Below, piece after piece: positions 16,512 to 24,315 of a stretch of DNA of 64,000 nt (position 1 is the stretch's first letter; every line of letters begins with the position of its first letter). This stretch comes from CAJQQK01 sp965224225 (GTDB taxonomy: Bacteria > Pseudomonadota > Alphaproteobacteria > Rhizobiales > Hyphomicrobiaceae). Location of the stretch: assembly GCA_965224225.1 (NCBI GenBank), contig CBDCZF010000015.1:15672-79671 (forward strand), in the 5' to 3' direction. Under the pieces are notes generated by a model that had not been told where the DNA came from, did not search any database, and saw only the letters and a list, made by a program, of their open reading frames with translations. The translations under genes and the position numbers were made by a program.

Positions 16512-17357
16512 TCAAGCTGCCAGTTTTGCGCCGGCCAGTTCGACGCCTTCGATGGTGATCCGGTGCATCAGCCGGCGCTGGCCGTGGTAGTCGTTGACCG
16601 CGCGGTGCCAGGTGGCGCGGTTATCCCAGATTGTGATGTCGCCCGGCCGCCAGCGCACGCGGCAGGTGAATTCCGGTTGGGTCGCGTGGTGGGCGAGAAA
16701 ATCGATCAGCGCCTTGCTCTCGGCCGCCGACCAGCCGTCGAAATGGGTTGTGAACTCGGGGTTGACGTAGAGCGCTTCACGATCAGATAGCGGGTGACGG
16801 ATGACGCAGGGGTGGAGCGAATCCTGCGTCGCGAGCGTTTGGTTTCCGATGCGCCCGTCCTTGCGGGTCTCAGCATTCTCTCGGGCAGCCCCGAAAACAT
16901 GGCGCGAGGAATGCCAGGCCTGCATGCCGCGCAGCGTATCCTTGAGGCCGTCGGACAGCGCGTCGAAGGCCGCATACATCGAGGCGAACACGGTATCGCC
17001 GCCAGCCTCCGGCGTTTCGATGGCATGCAGCATCGAACACATGGCAGGGGCCTGGTCATACGAATGATCGGTGTGCCAGCGCCCGCCAATATTGGTCTTC
17101 TGCTCCGGTTCCTTGAGCACCTTGGCGATCTCGGGATGGCCGTCGACCTGGGCAAAGAAGCGGTTGATGTTGATTTCGCCGAACCGGCGCGCAAAGGCGA
17201 TTTGCTCTTCAGGCGTGATCGACTGGCCGCGGATGACGATCACAGCATGGTCGACGAACGCTTCGTGCAACGCGTTGAACTGGCCTGGATCTGCGACATT
17301 GGCACCGAATATCTCGGCGCCGATGCTGCCGGTCATGGGTTTGATGTTGATACTCAT
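16512..17357 (-). CDS. TauD/TfdA-family Fe(II)/2-oxoglutarate dioxygenase, copy B
   Basis: The 281-residue protein begins INIKPMTGSIGAEIFGANV, a classic TauD start. RWHTDHSYDQAPAM gives the His-x-Asp, and WDNRATWHRAVNDYHGQRRLMHRI gives the distal His and the 2-oxoglutarate-binding Arg. It is closer to taurine/alpha-ketoglutarate dioxygenases than copy A. It lies between the TRAP permease (33 bases upstream) and the LLM protein (15 bases downstream) in one probable operon. This supports coupling of a TRAP-imported substrate to hydroxylation. Confidence 0.92.
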   Translation of the reverse strand: MSINIKPMTGSIGAEIFGANVADPGQFNALHEAFVDHAVIVIRGQSITPEEQIAFARRFGEININRFFAQVDGHPEIAKVLKEPEQKTNIGGRWHTDHSYDQAPAMCSMLHAIETPEAGGDTVFASMYAAFDALSDGLKDTLRGMQAWHSSRHVFGAARENAETRKDGRIGNQTLATQDSLHPCVIRHPLSDREALYVNPEFTTHFDGWSAAESKALIDFLAHHATQPEFTCRVRWRPGDITIWDNRATWHRAVNDYHGQRRLMHRITIEGVELAGAKLAA

Positions 17358-17390
17358 GTTTCTACCTCGATGATCGAAGTGAGACGAACG

Positions 17391-19583
17391 TTACGCGGTT
17401 GCAGCCGTCGGCGGTCTTCGCCCAAGCCAGCTCGTTACAACGCCCAGCGCGATGACGACCGCCGCAGCGGCATTGATCTGCCAATGCGTGTAGCCTATGA
17501 CCTCGTTGCCGGGTAGCGCCAGTATGATGCCGCCGATGACGAGCAGGGCGCGGCCGATCCATGCCATGCCGTTGCCATCGAGCTTGCCGACGCCGTAAAG
17601 ATAGCCTTGCAGCCCGGCTGAGATCAGCCCGATTCCGGCAACCGTCGTGACCAGGACGATGGCGATCTCGCTCCACTCGCCGCGCCCGATCAGGGCCGGA
17701 TTGAGGACAAAGAAGAATGGCACGAAATAGATAATGCTGCCAAGGCGCATCGCCTCGAAGCCCGTCTTCATCGGTTCCGCCTTGGCAACCGTTGCGGCGG
17801 CAAAGGCGCCGATCGCGACCGGCGGTGTGATGAACGAGATCATGCCCCAGTACATCAGGAAGAGATGGACGGCGAGCTTGTCGAGGCCACCCTCTGTAAG
17901 CGCCGGCGCGACGGTCACGGCGAGGAACAGGTAGGCTGCCGTAATCGTCATACCGATGCCGAGCACGAAACTCGTCACGGCGGCCATGAACAGCAGAAGC
18001 AGCGTGTTGCCGGCTGCGAACTGGGTCAGTTCGTAGGTGATCGAGCCGACCTTGCCGGTCAGGGTGAGCGCACCGATGATCAGGCCGACGCCAGCGAGGA
18101 TTGCCATCAGCTCGGCAAACAGCAGGCCGACGCCGCGAATGAACGTGATCAGCCCGTTCCAGTTCCAGCGGTGCTCCTTCGAGAACTGGTTGATGACGAG
18201 CAGGACGGCAGTTGCATAGTAAGGCGCTTGTGCCTCGCGCTGCATGTAGAGCAGCATGACGATCAGCATGATGAAGACGGCAATGAAGTACCAACCCTCC
18301 TTGAGCACCTTCGAGACCGGCGGCAGTTCACTGGCCGGAAGACCCTTGAGGTCGTTGCGGGCCGCATAGGCATCGATCTGCAGGAACAGGCCCAGGTAAT
18401 AGAACACCGACGGGAAGGCGGCCGCGATCACGATTTCCGAATAGGGGATCTCGAGGAAGGTCGCCATGACGAATGCGGTGGCACCCATCACCGGCGGCAT
18501 CAACACGCCACCGGTCGAGGCGCAGGCCTCGACGCCGCCGGCATATGCGGGGCGGAAGCCGACACGCTTCATCGCCGGGATAGTCATGACGCCCGTGGTC
18601 AGCACGTTCGTGATCACGCTGCCCGACATCGAGCCCATCAGGCCGGATGAAAAGATTGCAACCTTGGCCGGCCCGCCGCGGTGCTTGCCTAGCAGCGCGA
18701 AGGCGAGGTTGAGGAAAAAGGCGCCGCCGCCGGTATACTGCAGCGCGACGCCGAAGATCAGGAAGCCGACGACCAGGTTGGCAAACGCGTTCATCGGAAT
18801 ACCGAGCACGCTTTCGGTGCCGAACATATGAAAGCCGACAGTTACTTCCGGCGTTACAGGGTCACCGTGCAGGAAGCCCGGCGCGTAGTGCGAGATCATC
18901 GGGTAGATCGACACGAACAGGCAGATATAAAAGATCGCCGTTCCGCCGGCGCGCCTCGCTGCTTCGAGGATCAGCGCCCAGAGCAGGAAGGCCAGGTACT
19001 TGGCGTGCTGGGGCGCGTCGTATTCCCAGCCGATCTCGAGGATCTCGTTGCCCTTGATCGTGAAGTAGGTCGATACGGCGAACGCGACAACCGCAAGCAC
19101 AATGTCGAACCAGGGGACGTGCGGGACGTCATGGCTGCGGAAGTAATAGGGCAGGGCAAATCCAAGCAGCAAAGCCAGGAATACCGCGATGTTACCAAGC
19201 GTTCCAATGCTCTCCTGAAGGTCCGGATAAGCCAGGGTCAGGCAGAGATATGCCGGCACCGTCAGGGCCAGTGAGGCAGGCAGCACGGTCAGCCATGGAA
19301 CCGCAGTCGTGCGCGGATCGCCGGTCGGATAAACGATGAAAGGAAGCGGCAGAAGCACCGCAATCATGAAGTAGAAGTATTCGGTCTCAAGCGGCACGTA
19401 GAGGCCGAATTCGTTGCCGAACCCGAAGATGATGTACATCGAGATGAACATCGAGGCGATTGCTGCCAGCAAGAGCCAGGCATTGGCAAGCCAAGGCAGG
19501 GTGCGGTAGCGGGCCATTTCGGATTTTTCGGCAGCTTCTACCGCTTGCTCGGCAGTTTGCGGACTGGTTCCGCTCTCAGTCAT
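17391..19583 (-). CDS. TRAP transporter fused permease (DctQM-type, TAXI system)
   Basis: This 730-residue membrane protein starts with a short hydrophilic, Glu-rich tail followed by four to five helices, corresponding to the small DctQ part. A long DctM domain follows with GLMGSMSGSVITNVLTTGVMTIP and EACASTGGVLMPPVMGATAFVMA. These are the conserved loops of fused TRAP permeases paired with TAXI receptors. It acts in the inner membrane as a Na+- or H+-coupled importer. The binding protein is encoded just upstream. The substrate is presumably an organic acid metabolised by the adjacent TauD and LLM enzymes. Confidence 0.93.
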   Translation of the reverse strand: MTESGTSPQTAEQAVEAAEKSEMARYRTLPWLANAWLLLAAIASMFISMYIIFGFGNEFGLYVPLETEYFYFMIAVLLPLPFIVYPTGDPRTTAVPWLTVLPASLALTVPAYLCLTLAYPDLQESIGTLGNIAVFLALLLGFALPYYFRSHDVPHVPWFDIVLAVVAFAVSTYFTIKGNEILEIGWEYDAPQHAKYLAFLLWALILEAARRAGGTAIFYICLFVSIYPMISHYAPGFLHGDPVTPEVTVGFHMFGTESVLGIPMNAFANLVVGFLIFGVALQYTGGGAFFLNLAFALLGKHRGGPAKVAIFSSGLMGSMSGSVITNVLTTGVMTIPAMKRVGFRPAYAGGVEACASTGGVLMPPVMGATAFVMATFLEIPYSEIVIAAAFPSVFYYLGLFLQIDAYAARNDLKGLPASELPPVSKVLKEGWYFIAVFIMLIVMLLYMQREAQAPYYATAVLLVINQFSKEHRWNWNGLITFIRGVGLLFAELMAILAGVGLIIGALTLTGKVGSITYELTQFAAGNTLLLLFMAAVTSFVLGIGMTITAAYLFLAVTVAPALTEGGLDKLAVHLFLMYWGMISFITPPVAIGAFAAATVAKAEPMKTGFEAMRLGSIIYFVPFFFVLNPALIGRGEWSEIAIVLVTTVAGIGLISAGLQGYLYGVGKLDGNGMAWIGRALLVIGGIILALPGNEVIGYTHWQINAAAAVVIALGVVTSWLGRRPPTAATA

Positions 19584-19635
19584 GTTACGTACCGCCCACT
19601 ATCGAGGTCCATCAGCTTGAAGGCGCACACGGCAA

Positions 19636-19661
19636 GGGCCGGCCAGTTAACTGACCGGCCC
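19636..19661 (-). terminator. Intra-operon hairpin between TAXI and permease genes
   Basis: A near-perfect palindrome (GGGCCGGCCAGTT / AACTGACCGGCCC, one mismatched pair) lies in the 107-base spacer between the TAXI stop and the permease start. No T-run follows, so differential expression or mRNA stabilisation, giving more binding protein than permease, is more likely than full termination. Confidence 0.5.
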
Positions 19662-19690
19662 CGCCTCACTTGTCGAATTTGAAGGGCGAA

Positions 19691-20878
19691 TTACCAGGAC
19701 TTGAACGGAACCGCCATGCCGGCCTTCGCAAGTGCTGCTGCACGAACGCCCTGCCAGGCCTTCTCGAAGTCAGCGTCAGCTTTGCTGCCGTTCTTGGCCA
19801 TGTGATCCTTCCAAGCCGCTGCCAGAACGTCCTGGCGCTTCAGCATCTTGGCATTGTGGGCATCCGCATCGGCCGACCAAACACCCTTTTCCTTGTAGTA
19901 TTGGATGGCTGCCGGGTGGTACGGGAAGATCCACTGCAGGTTCTGCTTGGAAAGTTGGTAACCGCTCATGCTCGGACCCGCGTCCTTGATCTGATCGTAG
20001 TTTTCCATAACCGCCTTGGTCAGACCATAGACCAGATCATTCGACGCCTTCGCCGTCGCAACGAAGATTGGATACGGATAGTTGTTGCCTTCGTGCGGGA
20101 TTTTGCCGGATTCGTTTGATTTCAAATCGACACCGACAGTCACCATGTTGGGTGCCCAGTGCGGTACGACGGCCTTGGCACGGGCCCAGGCTTCCTTGTC
20201 GCCGTGTGGCAGGCTGACCCAGTAGAGGCCACGAGGGGATGCTGCCAGTTTGTTGTAGGCGCTTGAGACCGTGCTGCCCCACGTCACGTCAGCCTGGCCG
20301 TTGATCACGGCTTCGGCCGACTGCTTCCAGCCCGGCACGACGATCTTCTGCACGTCATCCCAGGTGAGGCCGGCAAACGCCAGGAAGCCGGTCATGTTCA
20401 TGTTCAGGGCCGGTGCACCCTTGATCCAGGTAACGCGCTTGCCCTTGACGTCCTTGATCGTCTTGATGCCGGCGTCGCCTGCGACGACGGCCTGCTGGCC
20501 GTTGTCACCGATGTTGTTGAAGGTATTGTAGATCTTCATCGGCCCCCATTTCTTGGTGCCGAACATGAATGAGCCTTCCTGGGCGAAATAGGCGGCAATC
20601 CCGCATGCACACAGCGGGCTCTGGCCGGCGCGCAATGGGACCATGCGCGAGACGTCGTTCTTGCCCGGAATGATCCGGAGGCCGGTGTTGTAATTCTTCT
20701 TGAGCATCTGGCCGATGCCGACGGACTGGGCATAGCCCGATGACGTGGTACCGTATGCCGTCCACGAAATCTGGTTCGGCAGCTTGACCTCACCTGCAGC
20801 GGCCTGCGCGAGGCCTGCAACGGTCATAGCGCCGGCGAGACCGACCGTGCCCGATACCTTGAGAATGTGATTCTTCAC
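19691..20878 (-). CDS. TAXI-family TRAP transporter solute-binding protein
   Basis: The 395-residue protein has a signal peptide (KVSGTVGLAGAMTVAGLAQAAAG) and the TAXI layout: ISWTAYGTTSSGYAQSVGIGQ, then LRIIPGKNDVSRMVPLRAGQ, VKGKRVTWIKGAPALNMNM and WKQSAEAVINGQADVTWG. It binds its ligand in the periplasm and delivers it to the fused permease encoded next. It heads the minus-strand operon TAXI-TRAP-TauD-LLM, with the promoter presumably in the 178 bases before 21056. The ligand is not predictable, although TAXI proteins often take dicarboxylates, glutamate or aromatic acids. Confidence 0.92.
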   Translation of the reverse strand: MKNHILKVSGTVGLAGAMTVAGLAQAAAGEVKLPNQISWTAYGTTSSGYAQSVGIGQMLKKNYNTGLRIIPGKNDVSRMVPLRAGQSPLCACGIAAYFAQEGSFMFGTKKWGPMKIYNTFNNIGDNGQQAVVAGDAGIKTIKDVKGKRVTWIKGAPALNMNMTGFLAFAGLTWDDVQKIVVPGWKQSAEAVINGQADVTWGSTVSSAYNKLAASPRGLYWVSLPHGDKEAWARAKAVVPHWAPNMVTVGVDLKSNESGKIPHEGNNYPYPIFVATAKASNDLVYGLTKAVMENYDQIKDAGPSMSGYQLSKQNLQWIFPYHPAAIQYYKEKGVWSADADAHNAKMLKRQDVLAAAWKDHMAKNGSKADADFEKAWQGVRAAALAKAGMAVPFKSW

Positions 20879-21056
20879 GTGGGCTCCTCCAAAACCGAGT
20901 TATCATTGGTTAGATCCGGCGGCCTTGGCGCCGGTCGAAGATATTCTATCTGAAGGCATTGCTTCGTCAAACGGTGACAGCACGGGATGATGAAGCGGGC
21001 AGGGTTGCAGCTGATCAATCAAATCGATGATCGGCCTGCCAGCCGCTTGCGCCGGA

Positions 21057-21509
21057 CTACGTGGCCACCATCAGGTCCGGATGGCGCACACGATCGAAAT
21101 GCCGGCAATGTTCGACGGCCGCCGCGATGGCGCTCGCAGCGTTGGTAAACACGCGCCGATGGCCGGCCGCAGAGCACAGCTTGTACCAGTATCTGATCAT
21201 GCGTGGCTCGCGGTCGAGCACCGGTGAAACGTTGCTCCACACACTGACCTGCCATTGCATCGTACCTTGCCGGCGGTCGAAGACCGTTTCGGATATTATG
21301 ATCGTCGGCGGTTGCGGGGCGCCAAAGAACGACGGCAGGCCGTTCGGATCCGTGCGCCCCGACCACAGGATGCAGGAGCGCTGCTGTGCGGCAAGCTCGG
21401 CGGTCAGGGCGCGTGCGGTAAATGCGATACCATCGTGAAACTCAGTCCAGGTCCGCTCGGCACGCGTTATTGCGAGACTGCGTTGGTCGAGTTGCACGCC
21501 TTCGTCCAT
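21057..21509 (-). CDS. Hypothetical protein
   Basis: This reading frame gives about 150 residues from the ATG at 21509 (a longer form would begin at 21611). The stretch MQWQVSVWSNVSPVLDREPR and the tail with VEHCRHFDRVRHPDL have a believable amphipathic composition, but no family is recognised. Overlapping forward frames are also open, so the gene is uncertain. It stands alone, 178 bases upstream of the TAXI start on the same strand, and is divergent from the GrdB-like gene. Confidence 0.35.
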   Translation of the reverse strand: MDEGVQLDQRSLAITRAERTWTEFHDGIAFTARALTAELAAQQRSCILWSGRTDPNGLPSFFGAPQPPTIIISETVFDRRQGTMQWQVSVWSNVSPVLDREPRMIRYWYKLCSAAGHRRVFTNAASAIAAAVEHCRHFDRVRHPDLMVAT

Positions 21510-21802
21510 GGCGCCAGATTCTCCCGGCTGAGTGAGGCCCGAATCATAACCGAATTTGAGCCCTGGAAACGGTTGGCGGGGTCGCGCCGGCGGCAAATTA
21601 GTTTGTCCCAAACGGCAGCGAATGGCGTTTGGCGCTGTTCCGAATCAGCCGGTGTCACGGGCATGTGCCAGCAAGTAGCTCGTTCGCCATCTCTCATGTG
21701 AATTGCATCGATCAACGAGATCGCCGGATCCGAACGGCCATTGCGAACAGGCGGGCGCGCGCTAAACTTCACAGAATTTGATCAACCAAAGGATGCATTC
21801 GC

Positions 21803-22777
21803 ATGGCAACGCTTGCCAATGACACGCTGCCGGCCAATCTCGATGCCGAACTCGGCTTTGCAGCTCCCCATGACGTGCCGGTGCCCTACATGTACCGCAC
21901 ACGCACCTACTATCAGGCTCTGGGCTACGAGCGTCCGTATCGTTGGGCCCAATATGTCGATGTCCCGTTCACGCCGCTCGCCAAGCCGCTGAGCGACAGC
22001 CGGCTGGCGTTCGTCTCGACGTCTGCCCCCTATCAGGCCGACAAGGGCGATCAGGGCCCCGGCGCGCCCTACAACTCAGCGGCCAAGTTCTACAAAGTCT
22101 ATTCACTCGGTATCGACCCCGTACCGGATCTGCGCATTTCCCACGTCGGCATCGATCGTGCGAACACGACTGCTGTGGACAGGCGTACCTGGCTGCCGCT
22201 CGCCCAACTCGACCGGCTGCAGCGTGAGGGCCGCATCGGCGAGTTAGCGCCGCGTCTGCACGGTGCACCAACAAATCGCAGCCATAAGACGACGATCGAG
22301 CAGGACTGTCCCGAGATGCTGGCCAGGCTCAGAGAAGACGAGGTCGACGTCGCCGTGCTGCTCGCCAATTGCCCGGTCTGTCACCAGTCGATTTCGCTGC
22401 ATGCCCGCTATCTGGAAGCCAACGGCATCCCGACTGTGGTGATGGGCTGTGCCAAAGACATCGTTGAGCATTGCGGCGTACCGCGCTTCCTGTTTTCCGA
22501 TTTTCCCCTCGGCAACGCGGCCGGCAGACCGAATGATGTGGACTCGCAGGCCCGCACCCTGGAGATGGCCCTCGATGTCCTCGAAAGCGCCACGGGGCCG
22601 CGCACCACTCGCCAGTCACCAATCCGCTGGAGCGATAATCCGGACTGGAAGCTGGATTATTCGAATGTCGAGCGCATCGCGCCTGAAGAACTCGAACGCC
22701 GGCGCCAGGAGTTCTTGCGCCAGAAGGAGATTGCGAAGGTGAAGCGGGAGGCTGATCTTGGAGAAGCGGCGGAGTAA
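21803..22777 (+). CDS. GrdB/PrdB-like reductase family protein (Cys form)
   Basis: The 324-residue product matches the glycine/sarcosine/betaine and D-proline reductase selenoprotein B family in wording and order: RLAFVSTSAPYQ, DLRISHVGIDRAN, PLAQLDRLQREGRIGELAP, DCPEMLARLREDEVDVAVLL, NCPVCHQSISLHARYLEANG and RFLFSDFPLGNAAGRPND. The catalytic position that carries selenocysteine in the clostridial enzymes is Cys here (C190, C193). The usual partners (GrdA, GrdC/D, PrdA, a thioredoxin system) are absent from the window, so a Stickland reductase is unlikely. It lies upstream of a CoA-transferase, perhaps in one transcript. Its true reaction is unknown. Confidence 0.78.
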   Translation: MATLANDTLPANLDAELGFAAPHDVPVPYMYRTRTYYQALGYERPYRWAQYVDVPFTPLAKPLSDSRLAFVSTSAPYQADKGDQGPGAPYNSAAKFYKVYSLGIDPVPDLRISHVGIDRANTTAVDRRTWLPLAQLDRLQREGRIGELAPRLHGAPTNRSHKTTIEQDCPEMLARLREDEVDVAVLLANCPVCHQSISLHARYLEANGIPTVVMGCAKDIVEHCGVPRFLFSDFPLGNAAGRPNDVDSQARTLEMALDVLESATGPRTTRQSPIRWSDNPDWKLDYSNVERIAPEELERRRQEFLRQKEIAKVKREADLGEAAE

Positions 22778-22787
22778 TGGAGTAATA

Positions 22788-22959
22788 GGTTTCAGTGGAG
22801 CAAGGCGTTCGCTTTTCATTCGTTCGAGGATCTCGAGATCTGGAAGCGTGGTCGAATTGATTTCGCAGGCCGAAATGGCCCATATCGCCGATGAAACGAA
22901 ACAGCTGAACCGAATGACTCATGCGCTCGTCGAGAGCCGTTTTCCTGAACCCTGAAACC
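22788..22959. repeat. Inverted repeat ends around a four-helix-bundle gene scar
   Basis: GGTTTCAG at 22788-22795 and CTGAAACC at 22952-22959 are exact inverted repeats bracketing the gene remnant. A related set of GGTTTCAG/CTGAAACC units recurs at 24181-24240 after the CoA-transferase. They look like the ends of a small mobile or inserted unit. Confidence 0.5.
22814..22955 (+). pseudogene. Remnant of a four-helix-bundle (S23/IVS-type) protein gene
   Basis: One frame reads FHSFEDLEIWKRGR, the characteristic N-terminus of the small four-helix-bundle proteins first found in 23S rRNA intervening sequences. It runs out after about 20 codons. From 22851 another frame reads VELISQAEMAHIADETKQLN followed by RMTHALVESR and a stop, which fits the last helix (the segment just before the end) of the same family. 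The central two helices, about 70 residues, are missing and the two pieces are out of frame. This is the scar of a deleted gene. No ATG or RBS suitable for expression is evident. Confidence 0.6.
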
Positions 22960-22979
22960 TAAGAACTGAACCCTGCCCC

Positions 22980-24173
22980 ATGACCCAACCATTCGAAGGT
23001 ATCCGCCTCCTCGACTTCACCCAGGTTTTCGCCGGTCCGTTTGCAACCTACCAGCTCGCCCTACTCGGCGCTGACGTCATCAAGGTCGAGCGCAAGGGTG
23101 GCGAGCATATGCGGTTCTCGCCGGGCTCGAAGGAGTGGGCAGAGCGTGCCTATGCGCCGACCTGGGCGGCCGTCAACTCGAACAAGCGCAACATCGCTCT
23201 TGATCTCAAGGATCCCAAGGCCATCGAGATCATCAAACGGCTCGCGGCCCGGGCGGACATCGTCGCTGAAAATTTCCGCCCGGGCGTGATGGACCGTCTC
23301 GGCATCGGCTATGAGGCGCTGTCGGAAATCAATCCGCGGCTCATATATTGCGGTGTCTCGGGTTTCGGCATGGCAGGCCCCTACAAGGACACGCCTTCTT
23401 ACGATGGCCGCATCCAGGCAACATCCGGCATCATGTCGATCACCGGCCATGAAGACAGTGTGCCGACGCGCGCAGGCTTCGCCGTTTGCGATGCGCTCTC
23501 CGGCATGACGGCCGCATTCGCGATGGCGTCGGCTCTGCATCAACGTACGCTGACCGGCAAGGGCCAACTGGTCGACGTCGCCATGCTCGATGCAACGCTC
23601 ACCTTTCTGTCGCCGACGCTTGCCGAGTATCTGATGGCCGGCGTGCGCCAGGGCCGGTTCGGCAATCAGGCGGTCAGCCGCATTCCGACGGCCAACCTGT
23701 TTGCCTGCAAGGGCGGTCACATCCTGCTGGCCGTCAACAACGAGGGCCAGTTCCTCAATCTGCTCAAGTGCATCGGCCGCGAAGACATCCTCGAGGATGA
23801 GCGCTTCAAGGATTGGCCAAGCCGCATCGACCATGAGCCTGCTTTGCGAGACGTGATCGAGACGGCGTTTGCCGAAGCAGATGCAGAGACCTGGGAGGAG
23901 CGGCTTGCTGCCGCCGGCGCGCCGGCATCGCGGATCAATACGCTGGCCGACGCCGCCGCCCACCCGCAACTTGCCCATCGTGACGTGCTGCAGGAAATCG
24001 ACGGTCCCTACGGGCGTATGCAACTCGTCGCCTCGGGCTTCAAGCTCGACCACGGTGGCGGCGAGATCACGCGCCCACCAGCCCTGCTCGGCGAGCACGC
24101 AGATGAGATCCTGGCAGAAGCCGGATACTCGGCAGCCGAAATCGCGGAGATGCGGGAGGGAGGGTTTTTTTGA
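22980..24173 (+). CDS. Family III (CaiB/BaiF) CoA-transferase
   Basis: The 397-residue enzyme carries FEGIRLLDFTQVFAGPFATY, IKVERKGGEHMRF, NSNKRNIALDLKDPKAIEII, VAENFRPGVMDRLGIG, LIYCGVSGFGMAGPY and FAVCDALSGMTAAFAMA, which holds the catalytic Asp. It is a paralogue of the enzyme at 4667 but not a close copy. It would transfer CoA to a carboxylate from a donor such as succinyl-CoA. It follows the GrdB-like gene by about 200 bases containing the four-helix-bundle scar; how far the insertion disturbed an ancestral operon is unclear. Confidence 0.92.
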   Translation: MTQPFEGIRLLDFTQVFAGPFATYQLALLGADVIKVERKGGEHMRFSPGSKEWAERAYAPTWAAVNSNKRNIALDLKDPKAIEIIKRLAARADIVAENFRPGVMDRLGIGYEALSEINPRLIYCGVSGFGMAGPYKDTPSYDGRIQATSGIMSITGHEDSVPTRAGFAVCDALSGMTAAFAMASALHQRTLTGKGQLVDVAMLDATLTFLSPTLAEYLMAGVRQGRFGNQAVSRIPTANLFACKGGHILLAVNNEGQFLNLLKCIGREDILEDERFKDWPSRIDHEPALRDVIETAFAEADAETWEERLAAAGAPASRINTLADAAAHPQLAHRDVLQEIDGPYGRMQLVASGFKLDHGGGEITRPPALLGEHADEILAEAGYSAAEIAEMREGGFF

Positions 24174-24180
24174 AGTTTTG

Positions 24181-24240
24181 AGGTTTCAGGTTTCAAAAGC
24201 GTTCCGGGATGGTTACCTGAAACCTTAACACTGAAACCTA
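24181..24240. repeat. Solo GGTTTCAG-type inverted repeat
   Basis: AGGTTTCAGGTTTCA at 24181-24195 and TGAAACCTTAACACTGAAACCT near 24218-24239 form an imperfect inverted repeat made of the same units as those around the four-helix-bundle scar at 22788-22959. Only about 20 bases separate the arms, so this looks like an empty or collapsed copy. Confidence 0.5.
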
Positions 24241-24247
24241 AGCAGAA

Positions 24248-24277
24248 ACGGCCGCAACGTCGAAGCGTTGCGGCCGT
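24248..24277 (-). terminator. Hairpin downstream of the TctC-type gene
   Basis: A perfect 12-bp stem (ACGGCCGCAACG / CGTTGCGGCCGT) with a 6-base loop lies between the convergent CoA-transferase and TctC genes. On the minus strand it is followed by TTTCTG, a weak T-rich tail. It could serve both genes. Confidence 0.6.
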
Positions 24278-24315
24278 CTCAACAGCTCTCGTACTTCACT
24301 TAGCGTGCCAATGGC

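Noticed and set aside
22758..22955. An intact 65-codon gene after the GrdB-like gene
   Set aside because: Its first half is out of frame with the recognisable FEDLEIWK start; it is better explained as a decayed four-helix-bundle gene.
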